A stretch of 64,000 bases of DNA from NCBI RefSeq assembly GCF_001941965.1, contig NZ_MKZO01000001.1:1-64000 (forward strand), written 5' to 3'. Under the pieces are notes generated by a model. It searched no databases and was not told the DNA's origin. It was given only the letters and a program-made list of their open reading frames with translations. The position numbers were made by a program, and so were the translations under genes. This document shows, one piece after another, positions 36,523-44,697 of this stretch (the stretch's first letter is position 1; each line of letters starts with the position of its first letter). The DNA comes from Pseudomonas putida (lineage in GTDB: Bacteria > Pseudomonadota > Gammaproteobacteria > Pseudomonadales > Pseudomonadaceae).

Positions 36523-37860
36523 GTGATCAAGACCCCACGTTTTACCCCGTTATTTCTTGCGCTGGCTGCAACGATGCCGTTGCACGCACAGGCTGAAGAC
36601 GACAAGCCCGAAGGCTTCATCGAAGGCGCCAGCCTCGATGTGCTGGCGCGCAACTTCTATGTGAACCGCAACCAGCTGCTGCCCGGCGTGCGCGACAACC
36701 GCGAATGGGGCCAGGGCTTCATCGGCAAGTTCGAGTCGGGCTTCACCCAGGGCACGGTCGGCTTCGGCCTCGACGCCTACGCCATGCTTGGCCTGAAACT
36801 GGACGGCGGTGGCGGCACCGCGGGCTCCAGCATCCTGCCGATCAACAGCCCCAGCAAAGCCGGTTATGACTACGGCAAGGCCCCGGACGAGTTCTCCAGT
36901 GCCGGTGCCTCGATCAAGGTGCGTGCCTTCGACACCGTGCTGCGCGCCGGTGACCTGTTCCTCAGCAACCCGGTGATCGCCGGTGGCGAAAGCCGCATGC
37001 TGCCGCAGACCTTCCGCGGCTTCAGCCTGACCAACACCAGCTTCGACGACCTGATGCTCGAAGCCGGCCAGGCCAGCTTCACCAAGCCGTACAACCAGAG
37101 CGGCCACCGGCGCATCGACACCTTCTACGGCAGCCTCGCCGACGACCGCGACAGCCGCCACCTGAACTGGGCCGGCGCCGCCTGGACCCCGCTGGAAGGC
37201 CTGAGCAGCGACCTGTACGCCTCCGAGCTGAAGGACATCTGGAACCAGTACTACTTTGACCTCGACTACACCTGGCAGCTCAACGACCTGGTCAGCCTCA
37301 ACCCGGGCCTGCACTACTACCACACCCAGGACACCGGAGACGCCCTGCTCGGGCATATCGACAACAACACCTACAGCCTGCACTTCACGGTGAATGTCGG
37401 TTATCACGCGCTGACCGCGGTTTACCAGCGGGTCAACGGCAACACCCCGTTCGACTACATCAACCAGGGCGACAGCGTGTTCCTCGACAACTCGCAGATC
37501 TACTCGGACTTCAACGGACCGAACGAGCGTTCGTGGAAGCTCAAGTACGACTATGACTTCGCCGGGGTTGGCGTGCCGGGGCTGACCACGTCGGTTTCGT
37601 ATTCGAAAGGTGAGCTGGACCTGACCAAGGTCGATCCGACCGGGACCGGGTATGGCCATTGGTACAGTGAAGACGGCAAGAACGCCCAGCATTGGGAGCG
37701 CGATGTGGACCTGGCCTATACGGTCCAGGAAAGCACGCTCAAGGACCTCACCGTGCGCCTGCGCTGGGCTGCGCACCGGGGTAGCCAGGGGTATTCGGCG
37801 GTGGACAACGATGTCGATGAATACCGGGTGATCGTCGAGTATCCGGTGAATATCTTCTGA
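36523..37860 (+). CDS. OprD-family outer-membrane porin
   Basis: The protein has 445 residues. The GTG start at 36523 has AAGGAG at 36508-36513. The signal peptide ends at LHAQAEDD. OprD motifs are [60 protein letters not shown] and PQTFRGFSL. It ends [15 protein letters not shown] with terminal Phe. The family takes up specific small substrates such as amino acids or aromatic acids through an 18-strand barrel. Which OCC subclass it belongs to cannot be settled by eye. Confidence 0.92.
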   Translation: MIKTPRFTPLFLALAATMPLHAQAEDDKPEGFIEGASLDVLARNFYVNRNQLLPGVRDNREWGQGFIGKFESGFTQGTVGFGLDAYAMLGLKLDGGGGTAGSSILPINSPSKAGYDYGKAPDEFSSAGASIKVRAFDTVLRAGDLFLSNPVIAGGESRMLPQTFRGFSLTNTSFDDLMLEAGQASFTKPYNQSGHRRIDTFYGSLADDRDSRHLNWAGAAWTPLEGLSSDLYASELKDIWNQYYFDLDYTWQLNDLVSLNPGLHYYHTQDTGDALLGHIDNNTYSLHFTVNVGYHALTAVYQRVNGNTPFDYINQGDSVFLDNSQIYSDFNGPNERSWKLKYDYDFAGVGVPGLTTSVSYSKGELDLTKVDPTGTGYGHWYSEDGKNAQHWERDVDLAYTVQESTLKDLTVRLRWAAHRGSQGYSAVDNDVDEYRVIVEYPVNIF

Positions 37861-37874
37861 TTCATCGCCAGGGC

Positions 37875-37957
37875 TGATGGCCTCATCACTGGCAAGCCAG
37901 CTCCCACAGGCACCGCATAACCCTGTGGGAGCTGGCTTGCCAGCGATGAGGCCATCA
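37875..37957. repeat. REP pair after the OprD-family gene
   Basis: Arms extend to TGATGGCC and GGCCATCA at the ends, with spacer CACCGCATAACC. From here to 38174 (about 217 bp) no gene or clear signal was seen. Confidence 0.93.
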
Positions 37958-38174
37958 GTCCCAACACAAGACCAACAGCCATACATCAGCCCTCACCACT
38001 AACTTCTTGTCCTACAATCCCCGCCGCACCTAGAATACCCGCCGCCGCACGGGCGCATCGCCCGGCGAACCATGGAAATCCTTTACCCGCACCGTCCCCC
38101 GGAACAGTCCAGCCTGTTGCCGGCGCACGGCCTTATCCGTTTTCCGGCCCAACCGACGCCCAGGCATCGCGACC

Positions 38175-39683
38175 ATGAACGCGCACACCCCGCCCCCGCG
38201 CTCCGGCCTGTACCGGAAGCATCCGGAGCTGCTCCTGAACCTGGGCAGCTGTCTGGCCGTGGGGGCGATCATCGCCATCGTCACCTTCCTGCTGATGCGC
38301 GAGCGGATGAACGTGGAACAGACCGCGGTGCGCTCGGCCGGCAATATCGTCAAGCTGATCGAGACCGACATCATTCGCAATGTCGAGCTCTACGACCTGT
38401 CCCTGCAAAGCCTGATCTGGGCCGTGCAACACCCGGAACTGCTGGGCATCCCCGCCCATATGCGCCAGCAGGTGCTGTTCAACCAGGCCTTCAGCAGCCC
38501 GGTGCGCGGCGACATCCTCTGGCTCGACCGCGACGGCAACGTGGTCGCCGACTCCGCCAGTACCCAACCGCGCACGGCCAACTTCGCCGACACCGCGATC
38601 TTCCAGGAGCACAAGCGCAACCCCGCCCTGGGCCTGGTCATCAGCCCGCCGTTCAAGGCCCGGCTCGGCGACCTGGACTGGTGCATCAGCTTCAGCCGGC
38701 GCATCGACGACGAAGACGGTAACTTCGCCGGGGTTGCCGGCGGGGCGCTGCGCCTGTCGCACTTCAACGATGTATTCAAGCGCCTCGACGTCGGTCGCGA
38801 CAGCAGCATCAACCTGATGAACGCCGACGGCCAGTTGCTCGCCCGGCATGCCACCGGCATGAGCGAGCGCCGCCATGAACGGATCGGCGACAGCTTCGCC
38901 AACCGGCCGAATTTCCAGCGCCTGCTGGCCGAGGGCAGCGGCAGCTTCACCAGCGCCTCCGGGGATGATGGCGAGTTGCGCCTGTATACCTTCGCCAAGG
39001 TGGAGCAGTTGCCGCTGGTGCTGGTGGTGACCCAGTCGGTGAACGAGGTGTACAGCGCCTGGAAGCGCACCGCGATCCTGGTCAGCACGGCGACGGCGGT
39101 GCTCTGCGTGGGCATTCTCTGGCTGACCTTGCTGCTCGGCCGCGAGCTGAAACGCCGCCGCAGTGCCGAGCGCAGCCTGGAAGAACTGGCCGCCACCGAC
39201 AGCCTCACCGGCCTGGCCAACCGCCGGCAACTGGACCAGGTGCTACGCCGGGAATGGGCCCGGGCGCAGCGGACCCAGCGGCCGATCGTGGTGTTGATGA
39301 TCGATGTGGATCATTTCCGCGGGTTCAACGAGCGGCATGGACATCATGGTGGCGACGAGGCGTTGCGGCGGGTGGCCGGGGCGATTGACGACAGCCTGTT
39401 GCGGCCGACCGACCTGGCCGCGCGCTATGGCGGCGAAGAGTTCGTGGCGGTGTTGCCGGATACCGATCTGGCCGGGGCGCTGATCCTGGCCGAGCGGATT
39501 CGTCAGGGGGTCGAGGCGTTGCCGGCTTATGGCGGGGATGAGCGGCCGGTGACGGTCAGTATCGGGATCGGGGTGTATGAGCCGGGCAGCTCGATGGGCC
39601 TGGGGGAACTGATGGCCAAGGCGGATGCGGCGTTGTATCGGGCCAAGGGGAATGGGCGCAATCGCGTGGAAGCCCCGATATAA
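38175..39683 (+). CDS. Membrane diguanylate cyclase with periplasmic Cache/PDC-like sensor
   Basis: The protein has 502 residues. TM1 spans about 20-41 (LLNLGSCLAVGAIIAIVTFL). The periplasmic domain of about 250 residues fits a PDC/Cache fold (GDILWLDRDGNVVADSASTQ, DLDWCISFSRRI). TM2 is near 295-320 (AILVSTATAVLCVGILWLTL). The GGDEF domain follows, with TDSLTGLANRRQLD, DVDHFRGFNERHG and the active site GGEEF at about 419-423. It makes cyclic di-GMP. There is no inhibitory RxxD just before GGEEF (sequence DLAARYGGEEF). Confidence 0.9.
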   Translation: MNAHTPPPRSGLYRKHPELLLNLGSCLAVGAIIAIVTFLLMRERMNVEQTAVRSAGNIVKLIETDIIRNVELYDLSLQSLIWAVQHPELLGIPAHMRQQVLFNQAFSSPVRGDILWLDRDGNVVADSASTQPRTANFADTAIFQEHKRNPALGLVISPPFKARLGDLDWCISFSRRIDDEDGNFAGVAGGALRLSHFNDVFKRLDVGRDSSINLMNADGQLLARHATGMSERRHERIGDSFANRPNFQRLLAEGSGSFTSASGDDGELRLYTFAKVEQLPLVLVVTQSVNEVYSAWKRTAILVSTATAVLCVGILWLTLLLGRELKRRRSAERSLEELAATDSLTGLANRRQLDQVLRREWARAQRTQRPIVVLMIDVDHFRGFNERHGHHGGDEALRRVAGAIDDSLLRPTDLAARYGGEEFVAVLPDTDLAGALILAERIRQGVEALPAYGGDERPVTVSIGIGVYEPGSSMGLGELMAKADAALYRAKGNGRNRVEAPI

Positions 39684-39697
39684 GTAGTGACTGGACT

Positions 39698-39764
39698 GGC
39701 CTCATCGCTGGCAAGCCAGCTCCCACACAGTCCCTGTGGGAGCTGGCTTGCCAGCGATGAGTCC
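39698..39764. repeat. REP pair with very short spacer
   Basis: The two arms are separated only by ACAGTCC, the shortest spacer of the complete copies here. It lies after the cyclase gene and before the terminator at 39781. Confidence 0.92.
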
Positions 39765-39780
39765 ATCAGCAACAACAAAA

Positions 39781-39808
39781 AATGCCCCGCCGAAACGGGG
39801 CATTTTTC
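39781..39808. terminator. Bidirectional terminator
   Basis: AATGCCCCG (39781-39789) pairs with CGGGGCATT (39796-39804). Runs of T follow on both strands, serving the DUF2383 gene on the minus strand and the cyclase gene side on the plus strand. Confidence 0.92.
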
Positions 39809-39814
39809 ATCAGA

Positions 39815-40285
39815 TCAGGACTGAGCGCGAGCGCTGTTGCGCAGCACTTTCACCTGGTCATGGTTGCGCTGCACCCCATGGTACTGGCGCTCCACCAGGC
39901 TGTACGCAGCCGACGCCGGGGCAACTTTGGCCAGCTTCTCCAGCGCTTCCTTGTAGGCCTTCAGCGCATGGTCTTCACCACGCTCCGCTTCGTTCAGCAC
40001 CGCCTCGTCGTCCTTGCCGGTAACCATCGCCTTCAGGTCCACCCAACGACGGTGCAGGTCACCGCTCAGGCTGGTGGAGGTTTCCGGATCGCCACCCAGG
40101 CTGCGTACATGCTGCTGCAGCTCGGCCGCGGCACTGGCGCAGTCGCCGGAGCGCTGCAGGAAGTAGGTTTTCAGGTCGGCACGCTTCACGTCCTCGGCAC
40201 AGGTAGCGAAGCCCTTTTCGCCATCCTTGCTGAATTCGATCAGGTCGTTCAGGACGGAAATCACTTCTTTGTTGGTGTCGGTCAT
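39815..40285 (-). CDS. PA2169/DUF2383-type four-helix-bundle protein
   Basis: The protein has 156 residues, with ATG at 40285 behind AAAGGAG. The sequence MTDTNKEVISVLNDLIEFSK, GFATCAEDVKRADLKTYFLQ and LNEAERGEDHALKAYKEALE has the ferritin-like helical bundle pattern with Glu/His pairs (ERGEDH). Pseudomonas members are stress-induced and otherwise uncharacterised. Monocistronic with its own terminator. Confidence 0.85.
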   Translation of the reverse strand: MTDTNKEVISVLNDLIEFSKDGEKGFATCAEDVKRADLKTYFLQRSGDCASAAAELQQHVRSLGGDPETSTSLSGDLHRRWVDLKAMVTGKDDEAVLNEAERGEDHALKAYKEALEKLAKVAPASAAYSLVERQYHGVQRNHDQVKVLRNSARAQS

Positions 40286-40494
40286 GGCACAGCTCCTTTT
40301 GCATGAGGGAAGTTGCAAGGGATATCGCAGGCTTCATGCCAGCTCGGCCGAACACATAAAAACCATAAATATCAATTACTTATAAAAATACACCGAATCT
40401 GTATGCTCGCTTTCTGCATGATCTGTCCTTTGGCCTTCATGCAGATTGCCTGTATCGTCCAGCCATTCGTCAGCCTTTCCTGCAAGCCCGTCCT

Positions 40495-40719
40495 ATGAAT
40501 CCCGAAGCCCTCGTCCTGCTGGTCACCCGTGAAATGCCATTCGGCAAATACCAGGGCCGGCTGATCGCCGACCTGCCCGGCAACTACCTCAACTGGTTCG
40601 CCCGCCAGGGCTTCCCCAAGGGTGAACTGGGCAGCCTGCTGGCGCTGATGCACGAGGTCGATCACAACGGCCTGTCGGACCTGCTCGACCCGCTGCGCAA
40701 GAAATATCCCCGCCCCTGA
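40495..40719 (+). CDS. DUF3820-family small protein
   Basis: This 74-residue protein contains MPFGKYQGRLIADLPGNYLN and WFARQGFPKGELGSLLALMH, the signature of DUF3820 (PF12843). This family resembles exonuclease-associated small domains and was once labelled a quorum-sensing-regulated factor; no role is established. It lies 15 bp before the aminotransferase-fold gene and may be co-transcribed. Confidence 0.85.
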   Translation: MNPEALVLLVTREMPFGKYQGRLIADLPGNYLNWFARQGFPKGELGSLLALMHEVDHNGLSDLLDPLRKKYPRP

Positions 40720-40734
40720 TAAAGCGAGACGCCC

Positions 40735-41931
40735 ATGATCCCGTTGCCTGCATCCGAGTCCTCCCTCCTGGCCCGCGATGAGGGCTACTGGCGGGATATC
40801 GCCGCGAAGTACGACGTCGAGCCCGGGCCGATCAACCTGGAATACGGCTACTTCGGGCGCATGACCCGCAGCGTCAGCCAGGCCTACCAAGGCCATATCG
40901 AAGCGATCAACCGCTGCAACTCGCTGCCGGTGCGCCAGCATTTCGAGCAGATCGGCAGCGTGCAGGTCCGCGATGCCGTGGCAGGTCTGCTGCGGGTGCC
41001 GCCGCGCAGCGTAGCGATCACCCAGAGCGCCTCCGCCTCGCTGCAGGCGATCATCCGCAACTACAACCGTCTGCAACCGGGCGACGAGTTGCTGGTCAGT
41101 GACCTGGAATACGACAGCGTGCAAAACGCTATGGGCTGGCTGTCCCGCCAACGCGGCTTGAAGCTGATCCAACTCGCCGTGCCGCACCCGGCAACCTTCG
41201 ACAACATCGTCGAAAGCTACCGCGAAGCCTTCGTGCGCAACCCACGCATCCGCCTGATGGCACTGACCTGGGTGAACCATCGCACCGGGCTGGTGATGCC
41301 GGTGGAGGCCATCGCCCGTGTTGCCCGTGAGCATGGCGTGGAAGTGATCCTCGACGGCGCCCATGCCCTGGGCCAGATCGATTTCGACCTGGAACAGCTG
41401 GGCATCGAGCTGGCCGGTTTCAACCTGCAGAAATGGATCGGCGCGCCGCTGAGTCTGGGCGTGCTGTACATCGCGCCGGGCAAGATCGACGCGGTGGACG
41501 CGGACATGGGCGAGCTGCGTTATCCACAGGACGATATCCGCTCACGGGCTCCGTACGGCACGCCGAACGTGCCGGCGTGGCTGACCCTGCCGACGGTGAT
41601 CGAGGAACACCAGGCCATGGGTGGGTCGGCGGTGAAAGGCGCGCGGCTGAACTACCTGCGGGACCTGTGGGCACGGCCGGCGCGGGAAATCGAAGGGATC
41701 GAGGTGCTGACCCCGGATGATCCGCGGTTGTATTGCGGGATCACCTCGTTCCGCTTTACCCGACATCAGGATCAGGTGGCGATGGCGCAGCGGTTGTTGC
41801 GGGAGTTCGGGTTGTTCACGGTGGCGCGGGAGGGGTCGGCTTGCGGGCCTTGCATCCGGGTTACGCCGGGGTTTGTGACGACGCCGGAGGAGGTTGGGTT
41901 GTTGGTGAGGGCTTTGGAGAAACTGGCCTGA
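40735..41931 (+). CDS. Class V aminotransferase-fold PLP enzyme
   Basis: This 398-residue fold-type I enzyme has ITQSASASLQAIIRNYNRLQ (PLP phosphate site), MALTWVNHRTGLVMPVEAIA, ILDGAHALGQIDFDLEQLGI (Asp to PLP nitrogen) and the Schiff-base Lys in AGFNLQKWIGAPLSLGVLYI. It resembles isopenicillin N epimerase and cysteine desulfurase-like proteins, but the reaction is not identifiable. Start ATG at 40735 with a GCGAGA-type weak ribosome site. Confidence 0.87.
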   Translation: MIPLPASESSLLARDEGYWRDIAAKYDVEPGPINLEYGYFGRMTRSVSQAYQGHIEAINRCNSLPVRQHFEQIGSVQVRDAVAGLLRVPPRSVAITQSASASLQAIIRNYNRLQPGDELLVSDLEYDSVQNAMGWLSRQRGLKLIQLAVPHPATFDNIVESYREAFVRNPRIRLMALTWVNHRTGLVMPVEAIARVAREHGVEVILDGAHALGQIDFDLEQLGIELAGFNLQKWIGAPLSLGVLYIAPGKIDAVDADMGELRYPQDDIRSRAPYGTPNVPAWLTLPTVIEEHQAMGGSAVKGARLNYLRDLWARPAREIEGIEVLTPDDPRLYCGITSFRFTRHQDQVAMAQRLLREFGLFTVAREGSACGPCIRVTPGFVTTPEEVGLLVRALEKLA

Positions 41932-41946
41932 TTGTGGTGTCTTTCA

Positions 41947-42009
41947 GGGCCTCATCGCTGGCAAGCCAGCTCCCACAGGGACCGTGTGGGGCTTGCCAGC
42001 GATGAGGCC
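41947..42009. repeat. REP pair with a shortened right arm
   Basis: The left arm is intact. The right arm reads GTGTGGGGCTTGCCAGCGAT and lacks AGCTG relative to the usual GTGGGAGCTGGCTTGCCAGC. It lies between convergent genes. Confidence 0.92.
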
Positions 42010-42017
42010 ATCAAGCC

Positions 42018-43742
42018 TTACCCCTTGACCGGCTGCACCGCCAAGTCCACCACCTCACTCTTCTTGATCAGCGCATACACCACCCCGGTCACCAGGCTCC
42101 CCGCCACGATCGCCAGCAGATACAACAAGGCATGGTTGATCGCATTGGGAATCAGCATGACGAACAGCCCGCCATGGGGCGCCATCAGCTTGCAGCCGAA
42201 GTACATCGACAACGCCCCGGTCAGCGCGCCGCCGGCGATGCTGGCAGGGATCACCCGCAGCGGATCCTTGGCGGCAAAGGGAATCGCCCCCTCGGAAATA
42301 AAGCACAGCCCCAGCACCAGCGCCGCCTTGCCCGCCTCGCGCTCGCTCTGGGCGAACTTGCGCCGGGCGAGGAAGCTGGCAATGCCGAGACCGATCGGCG
42401 GCACCATCCCCGCCGCCATGGTCGCCGCCATCGGCGCATAGCTCTGCGAGGCCAGCAGCCCCACGGAAAACGCATAGGCCGCCTTGTTGACCGGCCCGCC
42501 CAGGTCGACGCACATCATCGCGCCGAGGACGATGCCCAGCAGGATGGCGTTGGTGGTGCCCATGCTGTCGAGGAACTGGGTCAGCCCGGCCAGCAACCCG
42601 GCCACCGGCTTGCCCACCACGTAGATCATCACCAGCCCGGTGAACAGGCTGGCGAACAGCGGTATCAGCAGGATCGGCTTCAAGGCTTCCAGGCTGGTCG
42701 GCAACTTCAGCCAGCGGGCGATGGCCCTGGCGCTGTAGCCGGCAAGGAAGCCGGCGATGATCCCGCCGATAAAGCCCGCGCCCAGCGAACTGGCCAGCAG
42801 CCCGCCGATCATCCCCGGTGCCAGTCCCGGACGGTCGGCGATGGACCAAGCGATATAGCCTGCCAGCAACGGCACCATCAGCTTGAATGCCGCCTCGCCG
42901 CCGATCTGCATCAGCGCAGCCGGCAAGGTGCCCGGCTCCTTGAAGGCCTCGATGCCGAAGACGAACGACAGGGCGATCAGCAGACCGCCCGCCACCACCA
43001 TCGGCAGCATGAACGACACGCCGGTCAGCAGGTGCTTGTAGACCCCGGCTTTCTCGCTACGGGGCTCGGATTTCTGCGCCTCACCAACAGCTTCTTCGCG
43101 GGCCTCGGCGAGGGCTTTGCTCAGGGTCGCCTTCGCCTGCTTGAGCGCGACGCCGGTGCCACAGCGGTAGATGCGCTTGCCGGCGAAACGCTCGGTCGGC
43201 ACTTCGATATCCGCTGCCAGCAAGACCACGTCGGCCTCGGCAATGGCGGCGGCACTCAGCGGATTGCGTGCACCGACCGAGCCCTGGGTCTCCACGCTCA
43301 GTTGCAGGCCCATCTGCTGCGCCGCCTGTTGCAGCGCCTCGGCAGCCATGAAGGTGTGGGCAACGCCAGTCGGGCAAGCGGTGACCGCGACGATCCTGCT
43401 GGCGGACGTCGGAGCCGCACTTTCGCTGGCTTGATGAACCGTGGCCTGCTTCAGCGCCTCCCGCAAAAAGTTATCCACATCCCCCAGCGCCTGGGCCGGG
43501 GTGCTCTGGAACAGGCGCTTGCCGGCAAAACGATTCAGGTCCAGGGCGGTACTGCTGACCACCAGCACCCAGTCGGCATCGGCAATGGCCGTGGGCGACA
43601 GGTGCCGCTCGGGCCGGGCCGGGTCGTGGACTTCCACGCAGGTGCTCCAGCCCAGGCGCTGGGCGGCGGCATCCAGCAGCCGCGCGCTGACCACGCTGGA
43701 CACCTGGCCATTGGGGCAGGCGGTGATGATCGCGAGTTTCAT
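42018..43742 (-). CDS. fruA: Fructose PTS permease, IIB'BC (FruA)
   Basis: This 574-residue protein has a first IIB-like domain at 1-100 (IITACPNGQVSSVVSA) and a second IIB domain at about 115-215 with the phospho-Cys motif VAVTACPTGVAHTFMAAEAL. The IIC membrane domain follows from 240 on (LLTGVSFMLPMVVAGGLLIA, NKAAYAFSVGLLASQSYAPM). It imports fructose and phosphorylates it to fructose 1-phosphate. Its start overlaps the fruK stop by four bases. Confidence 0.95.
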   Translation of the reverse strand: MKLAIITACPNGQVSSVVSARLLDAAAQRLGWSTCVEVHDPARPERHLSPTAIADADWVLVVSSTALDLNRFAGKRLFQSTPAQALGDVDNFLREALKQATVHQASESAAPTSASRIVAVTACPTGVAHTFMAAEALQQAAQQMGLQLSVETQGSVGARNPLSAAAIAEADVVLLAADIEVPTERFAGKRIYRCGTGVALKQAKATLSKALAEAREEAVGEAQKSEPRSEKAGVYKHLLTGVSFMLPMVVAGGLLIALSFVFGIEAFKEPGTLPAALMQIGGEAAFKLMVPLLAGYIAWSIADRPGLAPGMIGGLLASSLGAGFIGGIIAGFLAGYSARAIARWLKLPTSLEALKPILLIPLFASLFTGLVMIYVVGKPVAGLLAGLTQFLDSMGTTNAILLGIVLGAMMCVDLGGPVNKAAYAFSVGLLASQSYAPMAATMAAGMVPPIGLGIASFLARRKFAQSEREAGKAALVLGLCFISEGAIPFAAKDPLRVIPASIAGGALTGALSMYFGCKLMAPHGGLFVMLIPNAINHALLYLLAIVAGSLVTGVVYALIKKSEVVDLAVQPVKG

Positions 43743-44695
43743 TGGTCACCCTCTTGTTCTGCGACGGGGGTCTGAATGCGTACGTCCGCTTCGAGGCGCG
43801 CCAGTTGCGCGCGATCGTTGATGCCGAAACCGATCTGGCTGACCGCCTGGGCGGCGATGGCCGTGGCGCGGCGCAGGGTCTGCTGCGGCGCTTCACTGGC
43901 CAGCAGTCCGTGGAGCATGCCGGCCAGCAGCGAGTCGCCAGCGCCGACGGTGCTGGCGACCACCACTTCGGGCGGTACGCCTTGCAGCACGCCGCTGGCG
44001 CTGAACCAGTTGACGCCCTGCTCGCCCTGGGACACCACCACATGGGCGATGCCCTGATCGAGCAAGCGTTGCGCGGCGTCGCGCTGCTGGGCGAAGGTTT
44101 CCAGCGACTGGCCCACCGCCTCGCCCAGTTCCTCGGTGTTCGGCTTGATCAACCAGGGCGTGGCGCGCAGGCCGGCATCCAGGGCCGCGCCACTGCTGTC
44201 GAAGGCGACCTTCAGGCCCATGCCCTTCAGGCGCAGCAGCAGTTGCTCCAGCCATTGCGGGCTGACACCGCGGGGCAGGCTGCCGGCCACCACCACCGCG
44301 TCATGACCCGGCGCGAGCTGGTCGAGCCGCTGCAACAGCGCCTGCTTCGCCGCGTCATCCACCTGCGGACCCGGACCATTGATATCGGTGACCTGCCCGC
44401 CCGCCTCGACCAGCTTGATATTGCTGCGGGTCTCGCCGGGCACACGGATAAAGCCGTCGACGAAGCCGCGCTGGCTGATCAGCGCTTCGAACGGACCCAG
44501 GTTATCCACCCCGAGAAAACCGCTGACACTCAACTGGTGCCCAAGATCGGCGAGCACCTGGGCCACGTTCAGGCCCTTGCCGGCGGCATGGCTGTGCTGC
44601 GCCGAAGCGCGGTTGACCGCGCCGGTACGCAGGGCGTCCAGGCTGACGGTGACGTCCAGCGCCGGGTTGAGGGTCAATGTGAGAATCCTGGCCAT
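43739..44695 (-). CDS. fruK: 1-phosphofructokinase FruK
   Basis: This 318-residue PfkB-family kinase starts with MARILTLTLNPALDVTVSLD. It contains AGKGLNVAQVLADLGHQLSV, the sugar-binding GFIRVPGETRSNIKL and the catalytic anion-hole motif VASTVGAGDSLLAGMLHGLL. It makes fructose 1,6-bisphosphate from the FruA product. It starts 2 bp after the fruB stop. Confidence 0.95.
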   Translation of the reverse strand: MARILTLTLNPALDVTVSLDALRTGAVNRASAQHSHAAGKGLNVAQVLADLGHQLSVSGFLGVDNLGPFEALISQRGFVDGFIRVPGETRSNIKLVEAGGQVTDINGPGPQVDDAAKQALLQRLDQLAPGHDAVVVAGSLPRGVSPQWLEQLLLRLKGMGLKVAFDSSGAALDAGLRATPWLIKPNTEELGEAVGQSLETFAQQRDAAQRLLDQGIAHVVVSQGEQGVNWFSASGVLQGVPPEVVVASTVGAGDSLLAGMLHGLLASEAPQQTLRRATAIAAQAVSQIGFGINDRAQLARLEADVRIQTPVAEQEGDQ

Positions 44696-44697
44696 CG

